The notes: generated by a model not told the origin, from the letters alone. Counted from the first letter of the stretch, positions 51,343-60,472 are shown. The stretch is DNA of 64,000 nucleotides from Chitinophagaceae bacterium UBA1930 (GCA_002337145.1 DDFK01000001.1:1023501-1087500), one strand, 5' to 3'. Numbers and translations are program-made.

Positions 51343-52173
51343 TTATTCCGTTTCGGAAACTTCTGCCGTTTGCTGTTCGGTTTCCAGTTCATTAATGTCT
51401 ATCCCTTCTTCTTTCAAATCGGTTTCCCTTGTTTCGTTCCACTCAATAATGAAGTTGTTCCTGCCTTCGCCAACCAGTAGTTTCATGTAGCGTTGCTGCG
51501 ACAGTTCGAGCAGGGAGAGGAAAAGAAAGAGGGCATGTATCCTGTCGTTGCATTCGGCAAACACTTTTTCAAAAGCCACGGTCTTTTCTTTTTCAATAAA
51601 GCCTAACATATACTCACGGCTGCCTTCCATGGTATAGTTGTAGCGTACAACGGTGTGTACGGGCTTGTTTTGCCTGTCGTGTACCCGTTGCATCACTTTT
51701 TCAAAAGCCTTCATCAGTTTGAACATGGTGATGTTCTGTATCTCTGTTCCTTCACCGGCATCTTCACCAATATCGTTCAGCTCTTTTTGCAAGTTGCCAC
51801 GTTTTACCATCAGCATGCGTACGGCTTCCATTTCGGCCATTTCGGCCGAGGCTTCTTTGAATCGTTTGTATTCAAGAATCTTGTCAACCAGCTCTTGCCT
51901 GGGATCCACTTCATTGCCTTCTGCATCCACTTCCTTTCTTGGCAAAAGCAGGCGGGCCTTGATACGCATCAGCGTTGATACAAAGAGGATGAATTCGCTA
52001 CTGAGTTCAATGTTCAGCTTCTCCTGCGAGTGGATAAAGTCGAGAAAATCCTTGATGATCCTGGTAATGGGAATATTGTAGATGTCCAGTTCGTCCCTTT
52101 CAATAAAAAACAACAGGAGATCAAACGGGCCTTCAAACTGTTCCAGTTTAATTTGATATGATTCTTTGTTCAC
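51343..52173 (-). CDS. scpA: Segregation and condensation protein A
   Basis: ScpA is the kleisin bridging the SMC condensin heads with ScpB. The 276-residue protein shows the family N-terminus IKLEQFEGPFDLLLFFIERDELDIYNIPI, the next conserved block FILFVSTLMRIKARLLLPR, and a C-terminal winged helix (ALFLFLSLLELSQQRYMKL). The acidic tail is typical. scpB is not adjacent, a difference from many bacteria but seen in Bacteroidota. Single-gene unit with a strong terminator. Confidence 0.95.
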   Translation of the reverse strand: MNKESYQIKLEQFEGPFDLLLFFIERDELDIYNIPITRIIKDFLDFIHSQEKLNIELSSEFILFVSTLMRIKARLLLPRKEVDAEGNEVDPRQELVDKILEYKRFKEASAEMAEMEAVRMLMVKRGNLQKELNDIGEDAGEGTEIQNITMFKLMKAFEKVMQRVHDRQNKPVHTVVRYNYTMEGSREYMLGFIEKEKTVAFEKVFAECNDRIHALFLFLSLLELSQQRYMKLLVGEGRNNFIIEWNETRETDLKEEGIDINELETEQQTAEVSETE

Positions 52174-52253
52174 GCTGCAAAATCTTTAAGTGCAAAGAAA
52201 ATTGAATGACTTTTAAAATATGTCTGAACAACTGTTTAGTTATCCACTAAAAT

Positions 52254-52286
52254 AAAAATCCTGTACCGATACAGTACAGGATTTTT
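52254..52286 (-). terminator. Terminator of the DUF3078 gene
   Basis: AAAAATCCTGTAC (52254-52266) pairs perfectly with GTACAGGATTTTT (52274-52286) around seven bases; on the minus strand it continues into T-rich sequence. It lies about 27 bases past the stop. Confidence 0.9.
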
Positions 52287-52312
52287 ACAATTATTTGAAC
52301 TGTTGATGATTA

Positions 52313-53278
52313 TTAGAACCTAACGCTCAAACCAACACCAAAGATTGATTTCAATTGAGTGGCAGGCCTGTCTTTACCATAACCAAAAATCCTGGTATCA
52401 TCGTCATACTGCAAATCGAAGTTGTAGATAACGCCTAGGTATTTGTTTACTTTCAGGTAAAACATGTTTGTCCAGTACACATCTATGTTCAATGGTTTGG
52501 ATGAGATATAGTCTGAAAACAAATCAACTTTACTGCGGTAGTACACATTTTTCATGATTTCCCTTCCGTAGTTCAAGGAAACATAGGTACCAAATTCGTT
52601 TTTCACTTCGTGATTTGGCTTAACACCGTAGTTGGCAGCCAGTTCGTACGGACGGTTAGGAACCAGTATCCAACGGCCTGCAACAGGTGATACGTGTAAG
52701 TTCAATCCTTTGATAATGCCCATGTAGTCAACACCTGGTGACAATACAAAAATGCCTGGGGCCAAGAAGTCAGAAATGCGTTTGGGGGCGTCTCCATCAT
52801 AGTCGTAGCCGGCAGTGAATTGTGTACGGAAATTGGCCGTAACACCATAACGCCATCTTTTGCTACTGTCTGCCCTTCTGCTTTTACCAAATTCATGTGT
52901 CCATTTAGAAGTGAACTCAAGTTTGTCGTCATTTTTAATGGTACCAAACTTATCAGTATTCATTAAACCATAGTTCGCATCAAGCGTATTGTCCCAATGG
53001 CATTTGCCTTTTGTGGCATTTGCATATAGGTTCAGAAATGAGTTACCAGCCAAAGTAAACCTGTCGCCACCTGGTGCCCAGTTACGGCTACCGCCCTGAG
53101 AAACAGCCAGGCTAAACATACCGCCTTTAGACCATTTGGTTTTAATTGTTGGTTTTGCAGGCTTTTTTGTTGCCTTTGTAGTAGTAGCCGTTTTTTTGGT
53201 TTCCTTCTTTTTACTGTTTTGAGCAAACACGCCAATAGTAGCAGCAACGAACAGAGTAGAAAATAATACCTTTCTCAT
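52313..53278 (-). CDS. DUF3078 outer-membrane beta-barrel protein
   Basis: A 321-residue protein: signal peptide ending IGVFAQ, a Lys/Thr-rich linker (KKKETKKTATTTKATKKPAKP), then the DUF3078 barrel starting WSKGGMFSLAVSQGGSRNWAPGG. Further marks are WDNTLDANYGLMNT and FLAPGIFVLSPGVDY, ending with an aromatic strand (GVGLSVRF) suited to BAM-dependent assembly. Function unknown. Good promoter upstream (53338-53369). Confidence 0.88.
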   Translation of the reverse strand: MRKVLFSTLFVAATIGVFAQNSKKKETKKTATTTKATKKPAKPTIKTKWSKGGMFSLAVSQGGSRNWAPGGDRFTLAGNSFLNLYANATKGKCHWDNTLDANYGLMNTDKFGTIKNDDKLEFTSKWTHEFGKSRRADSSKRWRYGVTANFRTQFTAGYDYDGDAPKRISDFLAPGIFVLSPGVDYMGIIKGLNLHVSPVAGRWILVPNRPYELAANYGVKPNHEVKNEFGTYVSLNYGREIMKNVYYRSKVDLFSDYISSKPLNIDVYWTNMFYLKVNKYLGVIYNFDLQYDDDTRIFGYGKDRPATQLKSIFGVGLSVRF

Positions 53279-53337
53279 ATTGGTTATTATGGTTTTGAAA
53301 TACTTACGGCTTATCCATCCAAGATAGAGCAGTAGAG

Positions 53338-53369
53338 CAAATATAATGTTAAAATGCTTACTTTTTCAA
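53338..53369 (-). promoter_or_regulatory. Promoter of the DUF3078 gene
   Basis: On the minus strand TTG (53367-53369) and TATATTTG (53338-53345) are 21 bases apart, close to the Bacteroidota consensus. The -33 box lies inside the end of mscL. Confidence 0.5.
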
Positions 53370-53741
53370 GGCATCCCTTATTTCTGCCAACAATTTATCG
53401 GTAGAAGAGGGTTCTGCGGGCGGTGCCGGGGCAGCTTCTTCTTTCTTTTTGGCGGCATTGATTCCTTTGATTACCAAAAAGAGGGCAAATGCAATAATGA
53501 TAAAGGAAAGAAGGGTGGAAATAAAGTTTCCGTACTTAATGGCCGTTCCCGGAATGACCAGTTTGCTGAGGTCGGCAAGGTTGGCAGCTTTCAGGGCCGG
53601 GGTCAAAACGGCCGGCGTAATAATATCATCTACCAAAGAAGACACGATTTTTCCGAATGCCCCACCAATGATAACACCAATAGCAAGGTCTACAACGTTG
53701 CCTTTCATGGCAAATTCCTTAAATTCTTTACCCATTCCCAT
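53358..53741 (-). CDS. mscL: Large-conductance mechanosensitive channel
   Basis: A 127-residue homopentameric channel protein opened by membrane tension. Family features: amphipathic N-terminus KEFKEFAMKGNVVDLAIGVIIGGAFGKIV forming the first pore helix, the periplasmic loop, second helix GNFISTLLSFIIIAFALFLVI, and a charged C-terminal bundle ending TDKLLAEIRDALKK after an Ala/Pro-rich linker. Length is normal. It lies 65 bases after the PPK2 gene on the same strand and could be co-transcribed with it. Confidence 0.97.
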   Translation of the reverse strand: MGMGKEFKEFAMKGNVVDLAIGVIIGGAFGKIVSSLVDDIITPAVLTPALKAANLADLSKLVIPGTAIKYGNFISTLLSFIIIAFALFLVIKGINAAKKKEEAAPAPPAEPSSTDKLLAEIRDALKK

Positions 53742-53806
53742 AAGATTCGTTTTTAGTTGTTAAAAGATCGTTTGTTGAAAGTAATAAAGGAGCGTTATTC
53801 ACGCAA

Positions 53807-54553
53807 CTATTTTTTTAGGCCAGGATATTGCATTTTCAGGCCTTTCAGCAGTTTGTGCAAGGTACTTGCAATGATGTATTCTTTGTACCAGTTCTGGTCG
53901 GATGGGGTAATGGTCCAGGGCACATTATTGCAATGGCTGAAACAGTCTTCGTACATGTTCATGTACTCGTTCCATAACTTGGCTTCGGCAAAATCATTTT
54001 CATTGTACTTCCATTGCTTACGCCTGTCTTGTACCCTTTCGTCTAACCGTAGTTTCTGCTCTTCGGGCGATATATGCAAATAGAATTTAAGGATATGTGT
54101 GTTGCCATGCTGTTGCAGCAGTTGTTCAAATTGATTGATGGCAGCCATCCTGCTTTTCGCAGTTTTGTCGTCGCACCATTTATGTACACGGGTTATCAAT
54201 ATGTCTTCGTAGTGCGACCGGTTAAATAACTGTATCATTCCTTTGGCTGGTGCATGCTGATGGATACGCCATAAGAAATCGTGCGACAGCTCCTCTGCCG
54301 TTGGTGCTTTGTATGATTTTACCAATACACCTTGCGGGTTAAGCTTACCGAAAACATTTCTTACTGCCCCATCTTTGCCGCTAGCATCCATACCTTGTAT
54401 CACCACTAGTACTGCATGTTTGGATTCTGCAAAAAGCAGGTTCTGCAATTCATCCAACTCTTCTATCAGCTTTGCAGTTGTTTGTTTTGTTTTTTCCTTA
54501 TCGAATTCCTTGGGTGCACGGGTGCCAATTTTTGATAGTTGAATTTTTGCCAT
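53807..54553 (-). CDS. ppk2: Polyphosphate kinase 2 family protein
   Basis: A 248-residue single-domain PPK2. Walker A GMDASGKDG (54-62), Walker B-like LFNRSHYED (109-117), and the lid segment DERVQDRRKQWKYNENDF with conserved Arg residues. The enzyme phosphorylates nucleoside mono- or diphosphates from polyphosphate; the single-domain forms in Bacteroidota are class I or III, and I cannot decide which. Position next to mscL is probably incidental. Confidence 0.94.
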   Translation of the reverse strand: MAKIQLSKIGTRAPKEFDKEKTKQTTAKLIEELDELQNLLFAESKHAVLVVIQGMDASGKDGAVRNVFGKLNPQGVLVKSYKAPTAEELSHDFLWRIHQHAPAKGMIQLFNRSHYEDILITRVHKWCDDKTAKSRMAAINQFEQLLQQHGNTHILKFYLHISPEEQKLRLDERVQDRRKQWKYNENDFAEAKLWNEYMNMYEDCFSHCNNVPWTITPSDQNWYKEYIIASTLHKLLKGLKMQYPGLKK

Positions 54554-54623
54554 TAATCATTATTTCTATAAAAATATTCTTTTAAGCGGATATGATCGTT
54601 TTCCTTTGTTGAAATTTATTGCT

Positions 54624-55535
54624 GTGCAATCAAAGCTCGTTAACTGGCTATTGTTTTTTATTCTTTGTTTGATTTGGGGAAGCTCTTTTATCTTGATGAA
54701 ATGGGGATTGTATGATGCCCATCAGCAGCCTGTACTTTCTGCTTACCATGTAGCTGCCTTAAGAATGCTTTCTTCCGGTATAGTGATGTTGCCCTTTCTT
54801 TTTAAGGCGTTGAAAGAAATACCAAAAACAGTGGTTGGGTATGTTTTATTGAGTGGCTTGTTGGGTAGCTTTTTTCCTGCTTTCCTGTTCTGCATTGCAG
54901 AAACAAAAATTGATGGGGCTTTGGCAGGCAGCCTAAATGCATTGACCCCATTGTTTGTAATTATAACAGGTGTGCTTTTCTTTAAGATTGCCACCAGCAA
55001 GCAAAAAATATTGGGTGTTATCATTGGCATTATTGGCTGTGCCTTACTTACCTATGCAGACCATTCAAGGTCTTTGGGATATATCGCTTTTACTGGGTTT
55101 GTTATATTGGCCACCATTTTTTATGGCATTAATGTAAATATGGTGCAAAAAAAATTGCAGGGTGTACGTTCCATCAATATTGCAGCATTGGCTTTTGCCG
55201 GCCTTATTCCTGCTTCATTGTTTGTGTTGTTTTTTACGGGGTACTTTCAATTGCCACTTTCCGAAACAAAGTATGTATATAGTACGTCATCCAGTTGCAT
55301 ACTTGGCATATTGGGTACGGCCGTGGCTTCTATATTGTTTTATATGCTGGTAAAAAGAGCGGGTGGTTTGTTTGCCTCTTTGGTAACTTACGGAATTCCC
55401 TTTGTGGCAATAGGTTGGGGTATATATTACCAAGAACGCATTAGCCATTTACAGGTAATAGCATTGGTGGTTATTTTATTGGGTGTATATGTTGCCAACT
55501 ATCAAAAAAGCAAAATCCCGGTTCCTAAATCATAG
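54624..55535 (+). CDS. EamA/DMT-superfamily transporter
   Basis: A ten-helix drug/metabolite transporter of about 303 residues with two EamA repeats. The first repeat begins LLFFILCLIWGSSFILMKWGL, and the second LGYIAFTGFVILATIFYGINV. No ATG starts the frame: I chose the GTG at 54624, because the alternative TTG at 54606 overlaps TTCCTTTG, a -7-like box. Substrate unknown (amino acids or metabolites). Its last codons form the left arm of the terminator at 55515. Confidence 0.85.
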   Translation: MQSKLVNWLLFFILCLIWGSSFILMKWGLYDAHQQPVLSAYHVAALRMLSSGIVMLPFLFKALKEIPKTVVGYVLLSGLLGSFFPAFLFCIAETKIDGALAGSLNALTPLFVIITGVLFFKIATSKQKILGVIIGIIGCALLTYADHSRSLGYIAFTGFVILATIFYGINVNMVQKKLQGVRSINIAALAFAGLIPASLFVLFFTGYFQLPLSETKYVYSTSSSCILGILGTAVASILFYMLVKRAGGLFASLVTYGIPFVAIGWGIYYQERISHLQVIALVVILLGVYVANYQKSKIPVPKS

Positions 55536-55551
55536 ATTCGGAAACCGGGAT
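55515..55551. terminator. Bidirectional terminator overlapping a stop codon
   Basis: ATCCCGGTT (55515-55523) pairs with AACCGGGAT (55543-55551), with an inner AATC/GATT stem. The transporter stop codon (55533-55535) lies in it. It separates convergent transporter and frr genes. Confidence 0.8.
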
Positions 55552-55581
55552 CTTATTTTCTTGTAGAATTAGAACAACCTA

Positions 55582-56145
55582 TTACACACTCATCATTTCC
55601 TTTTCTTTGGCTGCAAGATGCTTGTCTACCAAACTAATGAATTTGTCTGTAAGTTCCTGCACATTTGCTTCGCCGTCTTTCCCTTCATCTTCACTCAGGC
55701 CATCTTTCTGCAGTTTCTTGATCTGCTCAATCGCATCCCTTCTAAGGTTACGTATAGCAATCTTTGAGTTCTCGCCTTCGCCGCTTGCCTTTTTGAAAAG
55801 CTCCCTTCTTCTTTCTTCGGTCAATGGGGGCAGAAACAGCCTAATCTGGTTACCGTCATTTTGTGGGGTAACACCAATATTTGCCTGCATAATGGCCCTG
55901 TCAATCAAGGCAAGCATATTTTTTTCCCATGGTTGTATGCTAATTGTCTTGGCATCCAAAACAGTAATATTAGCTACTTGGGCAATAGGGGTAGGTGCAC
56001 CGTAATAGTCTACATTAACCCCATCGAGCATGGAAGGATTGGCTTTACCAGCACGTATTTTGGTAAGCTCCTGCTCTAAATGGTTAATGGCTTTTTCCAT
56101 CGATTCTTTTGTATCATCCAGTATAAAAGTTACATCGTCTGACAT
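55582..56145 (-). CDS. frr: Ribosome recycling factor
   Basis: RRF splits post-termination ribosomes with EF-G. The 187-residue protein has the expected helices (MEKAINHLEQELTKIRAGKANPSMLDGVNVDYYG), the second-domain segment ISIQPWEKNMLALIDRAIMQANIGVTPQNDG, and LPPLTEERRRELFKKA. Full length. The gene stands alone after the transferase gene; a TAGATTTG (-7-like) lies 20 bases upstream. Confidence 0.97.
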   Translation of the reverse strand: MSDDVTFILDDTKESMEKAINHLEQELTKIRAGKANPSMLDGVNVDYYGAPTPIAQVANITVLDAKTISIQPWEKNMLALIDRAIMQANIGVTPQNDGNQIRLFLPPLTEERRRELFKKASGEGENSKIAIRNLRRDAIEQIKKLQKDGLSEDEGKDGEANVQELTDKFISLVDKHLAAKEKEMMSV

Positions 56146-56206
56146 AAATAATTTTTTAAGTTGGCAAATCTAACAAATCGTACAACAAAAAATACCCATT
56201 CACAAG

Positions 56207-56228
56207 AAAGCCCCGAAACGGGGCCTTT
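56207..56228 (-). terminator. Terminator of the WecA-like gene
   Basis: On the minus strand AAAG-GCCCCG and CGGGGC-TTT form a stem of nine pairs with one bulge and a TTT loop, about 20 bases after the stop at 56249. It is followed by TTTC. Confidence 0.7.
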
Positions 56229-56248
56229 ATTTTTTGCGTTCTTTTATC

Positions 56249-57403
56249 TTATTCGCTTTCTTCCACTACTGCTGCAGCGTTACTGCCCGAAAACAAAATA
56301 GAGCGTTTGGCCCTTTTGCCCAAGGTTTTCCTCTCATCCAAATCGCCTTTAATTACACGCATTTCGCCACGTTTTTTGGGCTTTGTAGCATTCAATATAT
56401 AAATGCCTAAAAAGAATACGCCTACCTGTGCCATGATAACTTTGGTGGTTCCCATACCCAGTGAAAAATAGCTAAGCACTATAAAAAGCACCGCACTTAT
56501 TGCAATGCTGGCGGTAACTGCCATGTGGTTCATGCCCCTATCCAGTAGTAAATGGTGAAGGTGGTTCCTGTCTGGAGAAAAAGGTGAACGGCCATGCAGT
56601 ATCCTTATTGCAAAAACACGCAATGTATCCAATAAAGGAATAAGCAGTATACCAAAGCCCATGGCAGGTGCAGAAAGCAGTGGCAGTATCCTTGAATCTT
56701 CGGCAGTGGAAATGAAGCGGATTACCAGGATTGCATTGATGGCCCCACTAAGCATTGCCCCGGTATCGCCCATAAAAATTTTCGCAGGGGAATAGTTGTA
56801 AATCAGGAAAGCCAATAAACTGGCTGAAAAACAAAAGCCCAACAAGGCAAAAAAGATGTCGTTATTCAGGAAAAAGAAAATAGAAAAAATGGATGCGGTA
56901 ATAATGCCGATTGTTCCGGCTAAGCCATCAACGCCATCAATTAAGTTGTAGGCATTCATCACTACCAAAATGGTAAACATGGTAAGGCAGTAAGCCATGG
57001 TATCATTAATAATGGATATTCCTAAAAAACCATGCATGTCTTTTATCAACAGTCCGGCTTTGACCATTAAAATAACGGCAACAATAATTTGGCCTACCAG
57101 TTTCTTAAAAGGAGATATTACCAATATATCGTCTTTAATGCCAAAGAAGAATATAACCAGGAATGATGCAATGTAATATTGAAAGCCATCTACAACTTTT
57201 ACGTCGTTCATGGCAAGCAGTATGCCCAGCATGAAACCAATAAAAATGCCCAACCCACCCAACGATGAGATTGGTGCGGTATGAATTTTTCTTTCGTCCG
57301 GAATATCGTATAGTTTTTTCCTATTTGCTACCGTAATAATTACAGGTATTGCATAAAAAGAAACCATGAAGGAAAGTACACAGCCAATAATAATTTGTTC
57401 CAT
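56249..57403 (-). CDS. Undecaprenyl-phosphate GlcNAc-1-phosphate transferase, WecA/TagO-like
   Basis: A 384-residue integral membrane glycosyltransferase of the MraY/WecA family with about ten or eleven helices. Catalytic motifs are intact: FGIKDDILV (Asp pair), NLIDGVDGLAG, FMGDTGAM, and the cytoplasmic histidine loop DRNHLHHLLLDRG. WecA-type enzymes load a sugar-1-phosphate onto undecaprenyl phosphate to begin O-antigen, exopolysaccharide or secondary polymer synthesis. The start KKLYDIPDERKIHTAPISSLGG favours WecA over MraY. No other polysaccharide gene is near. Confidence 0.93.
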   Translation of the reverse strand: MEQIIIGCVLSFMVSFYAIPVIITVANRKKLYDIPDERKIHTAPISSLGGLGIFIGFMLGILLAMNDVKVVDGFQYYIASFLVIFFFGIKDDILVISPFKKLVGQIIVAVILMVKAGLLIKDMHGFLGISIINDTMAYCLTMFTILVVMNAYNLIDGVDGLAGTIGIITASIFSIFFFLNNDIFFALLGFCFSASLLAFLIYNYSPAKIFMGDTGAMLSGAINAILVIRFISTAEDSRILPLLSAPAMGFGILLIPLLDTLRVFAIRILHGRSPFSPDRNHLHHLLLDRGMNHMAVTASIAISAVLFIVLSYFSLGMGTTKVIMAQVGVFFLGIYILNATKPKKRGEMRVIKGDLDERKTLGKRAKRSILFSGSNAAAVVEESE

Positions 57404-57575
57404 GCAAATTGCATTAAGAGTTCTAATTTTTAATCCTCAATGGGGGCTGAGTTGCCAGCAAATTAAGGACTTTTTAACATAAAAAAGTGACTTAAGTCAA
57501 TAAACCACTAAAAAATAATCCGAAAGCCAATCAATCATGTTTACAAATCCGTTTTTTATTAGAACGTATAAAAAC

Positions 57576-57583
57576 TAACTTCG
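57576..57583 (+). promoter_or_regulatory. Candidate -7 box of the transketolase gene
   Basis: TAACTTCG lies 21 bases before the ATG at 57605 and has one C in place of T relative to TAnnTTTG. Confidence 0.35.
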
Positions 57584-57604
57584 TTGCTTAAGAAAACAAA
57601 AATT

Positions 57605-58441
57605 ATGTCATTTACACTTAAAGAAACAGCATCTCAAGTTCGCCGCGACATTGTAAGAATGGTTCATGCGGTACAAAGTGGTCATCCTGGTGGTTCATTG
57701 GGTTGTGCCGATTTTTTAACTGCCCTGTATTTTAATACGCTTGAACATAAGACAGCGTTTAACATGGATGCTACTGGAGAAGATGTTTTTATACTGTCCA
57801 ACGGACATATTTCCCCAGTATATTATTCAGTTTTGGCAAGGGCAGGCTATTTTGATGCCAAAGAACTTGCGAGTTTTAGAAAAATAAACTCCCGTTTGCA
57901 GGGCCACCCTACCACACATGAGCATTTGCCTGGTGTTAGAAGTGCCAGCGGCTCGTTAGGACAGGGTATGAGTGTTGCCATTGGTGCGGCCTTGACCAAA
58001 AAAATAAATAAAGACAATCACCTGGTTTACTCTTTACATGGCGATGGCGAGTTGCAGGAAGGACAGAACTGGGAAGCAATCATGTTTGCACCACACCATA
58101 ATATAGATAACCTTATTGCTACCATTGATTATAATGGCCAGCAGATTGACGGACCAACCAGCAAAGTATTGAGCCTGGAAAGCCTGAAGGCAAAATTTGA
58201 AGCTTTTAACTGGATCGTAATGGAAATGGACGGAAATGACATGGATTCGGTGGTTGCGGGACTGGACAAGGCAAAATCGCTTACAGGGAATGGAAAACCA
58301 GTTTGCATTTTAATGAAAACAATTATGGGTAAGGGTGTTGACTTTATGGAAGGGCACCATGAATGGCACGGAATTGCACCAAATGACGAGCAATTAGCCA
58401 GTGCATTGGCCCAATTACCGGAAACTATTGGTGATTATTAA
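57605..58441 (+). CDS. Transketolase, N-terminal (thiamine pyrophosphate-binding) subunit
   Basis: From the ATG at 57605 (MSFTLKETASQVRRDIVRMVHA) it has 278 residues and covers only the first third of a transketolase. GHPGGSLGCADFLTALYF, SGSLGQGMSVAIGAALT and the TPP/Mg motif GDGELQEGQNWEA are present. In split transketolases a C-terminal subunit gene normally follows at once; here a terminator and the convergent uvrC come next, so the partner must be elsewhere in the genome. It acts in the pentose phosphate pathway if partnered. Confidence 0.93.
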   Translation: MSFTLKETASQVRRDIVRMVHAVQSGHPGGSLGCADFLTALYFNTLEHKTAFNMDATGEDVFILSNGHISPVYYSVLARAGYFDAKELASFRKINSRLQGHPTTHEHLPGVRSASGSLGQGMSVAIGAALTKKINKDNHLVYSLHGDGELQEGQNWEAIMFAPHHNIDNLIATIDYNGQQIDGPTSKVLSLESLKAKFEAFNWIVMEMDGNDMDSVVAGLDKAKSLTGNGKPVCILMKTIMGKGVDFMEGHHEWHGIAPNDEQLASALAQLPETIGDY

Positions 58442-58596
58442 CGTATTATTCCTGACCGCCGATTAAGAAAAAATGCATTCGATAGCAATTGTTTTGAAGA
58501 AAAGAAAAAAATATTTTGGCTGATTTGAGCATTGTTTTATCATTTGCAACCTATATCTTAGCAGCGGTTTTTCATAGGATATTGGATTTTAAAAAC

Positions 58597-58630
58597 GGGG
58601 CTGGATGTTTATCCGGGCCCCTTTTTTATT
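58597..58630 (+). terminator. Intrinsic terminator after the transketolase subunit gene
   Basis: GGGGC and GCCCC form the base of a hairpin with an inner GGAT/ATCC stem and a GTTT loop, followed by six T and ATTTT. It begins about 155 bases after the stop; nothing else is seen in the gap before uvrC. Confidence 0.8.
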
Positions 58631-58663
58631 TTCAGGACAACTTTCTTTATATGGGAATGGTTC

Positions 58664-60472
58664 TTAATCGGGGATTTTGAAGTGATTCTTAACAATGGCA
58701 GCCTTGGCATTTCCAACAATTTCTGCTAGTTCCGCTTCTGTTTTTAGCTGTATGTTCTTTACCGATTTAAAAGCTTTCAGCAGAGCCGTTGCAGTTTGCT
58801 TTCCAATGCCTTCAATATCTTCCAATTCATTTTTAAAAGTGCCTTTTGAGCGTTGGTTGCGATGGAAAGTTATACCAAAGCGGTGTACTTCATCACGTAT
58901 AAACCTGATCAATTTCAGGCCATCGCTGTCCCAGGGAAGCTTTGTCGACTCCCCATTTCCCGGAAAAAAGATTTCTTCTTCATTTTTTGCAAGGCCAACT
59001 ACCGTTAGCTGCCCCACTAGGTTCAACGATTCGATACTTTCCATGGCTGCACTAAGCTGGCCTTTGCCGCCGTCAATAATTACCAGTTGCGGCAAGGGTT
59101 TCTGTTCTTCAACCAGTCTTTTATATCGCCTGTAAACCACTTCTTTCATGGTGGCAAAATCGTTGATGCCCTGTACTGTCTTTACATTGAACCTTCTGTA
59201 GTCGCCCTTACTGGGTATGCCTTCTTTGAAACAGACCATTGCCGAAACAGGATAGCTTCCTTGGAAGTTCGAGTTATCGAAACATTCAATATGTACAGGC
59301 AGCTCTGCCAGGTGTAGGTTTTCCATCAGTTCGTACAGCACTTTTTTCTTTTCCATGTCGCTCTTGCCTTCCAGTTTCAATATCTTCTTTTTACGCAACT
59401 CTTCTTTAAAATAGTTCACGTTTTTGATTGACAGGTCAAGCAGGCGTTTCTTGTCGCCACCTTTGGGTACCGTTACCGTAACTTTTTTATCGGGATAGTC
59501 CAGTTCAAAAGGAACAATGATTTCGTTGGACAGACTGTTGAAGCCTTCACGTAAATTGTTGATGGCAAAACACAGCACATCCTCATCGGTTTCTTCCAGT
59601 CTTGTTTCTAACTGAATGGTATGCGTTTGCACAATGGTGCCGTTCTGTATCATTAAATAATTCACATAGGCAATATCGTTTTCCTGTAAAATGGAAAACA
59701 CGTCAATATTGGAAAGGTGGCTACTTACGATAACGGATTTGGCTTTATAATTTTCCAAGTGTTCCAGTTTCTTCCGAAGCTGCTCTGCTTTCTCAAATTC
59801 AAGACTGGCTGCTTTTGCTGCCATTTCATCTTTAAAATGATTGATGACAGAAGACAGATTCCCTTTCAGCATATTGCGTACCTGCTGCAATCCTTCGGCA
59901 TAGTCCTCAACAGATTGAAGGGCTTCGCATGGCCCCTTGCAGTTGCCCAAATGATATTCCAGGCACACTTTAAACTTGCCCTTGTCTATATTGGCCTTGC
60001 TTAGATTGAGTTTGCAGGTACGTAAGGGAATGTATTGCTTGATGAAGCTTATCAGTTCACGCACATTTCCTGCGGAAGTAAATGGCCCAAGGTATTCCGA
60101 GCCATCATTCACTTTGTTCCTCGTAAGAAAAATCCTGGGGAAAGGCTCTTTCTTAATAACAATAAAAGGGTATGTTTTATCATCCTTTAGATTGATATTG
60201 TACTTTGGCTGGAACTGTTTGATCAACGAATTCTCCAAAAGAAAAGCATCCTGCTCACTGTCCACAATGGTAAACTCTATACGGCGGATGCGTTTTACCA
60301 GTTCGTGCGTTTTGTAGCCTGTAAATGTTTTGCTGAAATAGGAGCCTGTACGCTTACGCAAATTTTTTGCCTTGCCCACATACAGCAATTCGTTGGCAGA
60401 ATCGAAATACTTATAAATGCCTGGCTGGTGCGGAATGGTATGTGCAATATTTTGATATTCTGCTGCGGTCAT
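58664..60472 (-). CDS. uvrC: UvrABC system protein C
   Basis: UvrC makes both incisions in nucleotide excision repair. The 602-residue protein has the GIY-YIG nuclease domain at about 15-95 (PGIYKYFDSANELLYVGKAKNLRKR), a cysteine cluster (CLEYHLGNCKGPC), a UVR motif binding UvrB (LEFEKAEQLRKKLEHLE), the RNase H-like second nuclease domain (HIECFDNSNFQG, VIIDGGKGQLSAA) and helix-hairpin-helix repeats at the end (LEDIEGIGKQTATALLKAF). Full length. The lipoprotein gene upstream ends nine bases before its ATG, so they share a transcript. Confidence 0.97.
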   Translation of the reverse strand: MTAAEYQNIAHTIPHQPGIYKYFDSANELLYVGKAKNLRKRTGSYFSKTFTGYKTHELVKRIRRIEFTIVDSEQDAFLLENSLIKQFQPKYNINLKDDKTYPFIVIKKEPFPRIFLTRNKVNDGSEYLGPFTSAGNVRELISFIKQYIPLRTCKLNLSKANIDKGKFKVCLEYHLGNCKGPCEALQSVEDYAEGLQQVRNMLKGNLSSVINHFKDEMAAKAASLEFEKAEQLRKKLEHLENYKAKSVIVSSHLSNIDVFSILQENDIAYVNYLMIQNGTIVQTHTIQLETRLEETDEDVLCFAINNLREGFNSLSNEIIVPFELDYPDKKVTVTVPKGGDKKRLLDLSIKNVNYFKEELRKKKILKLEGKSDMEKKKVLYELMENLHLAELPVHIECFDNSNFQGSYPVSAMVCFKEGIPSKGDYRRFNVKTVQGINDFATMKEVVYRRYKRLVEEQKPLPQLVIIDGGKGQLSAAMESIESLNLVGQLTVVGLAKNEEEIFFPGNGESTKLPWDSDGLKLIRFIRDEVHRFGITFHRNQRSKGTFKNELEDIEGIGKQTATALLKAFKSVKNIQLKTEAELAEIVGNAKAAIVKNHFKIPD

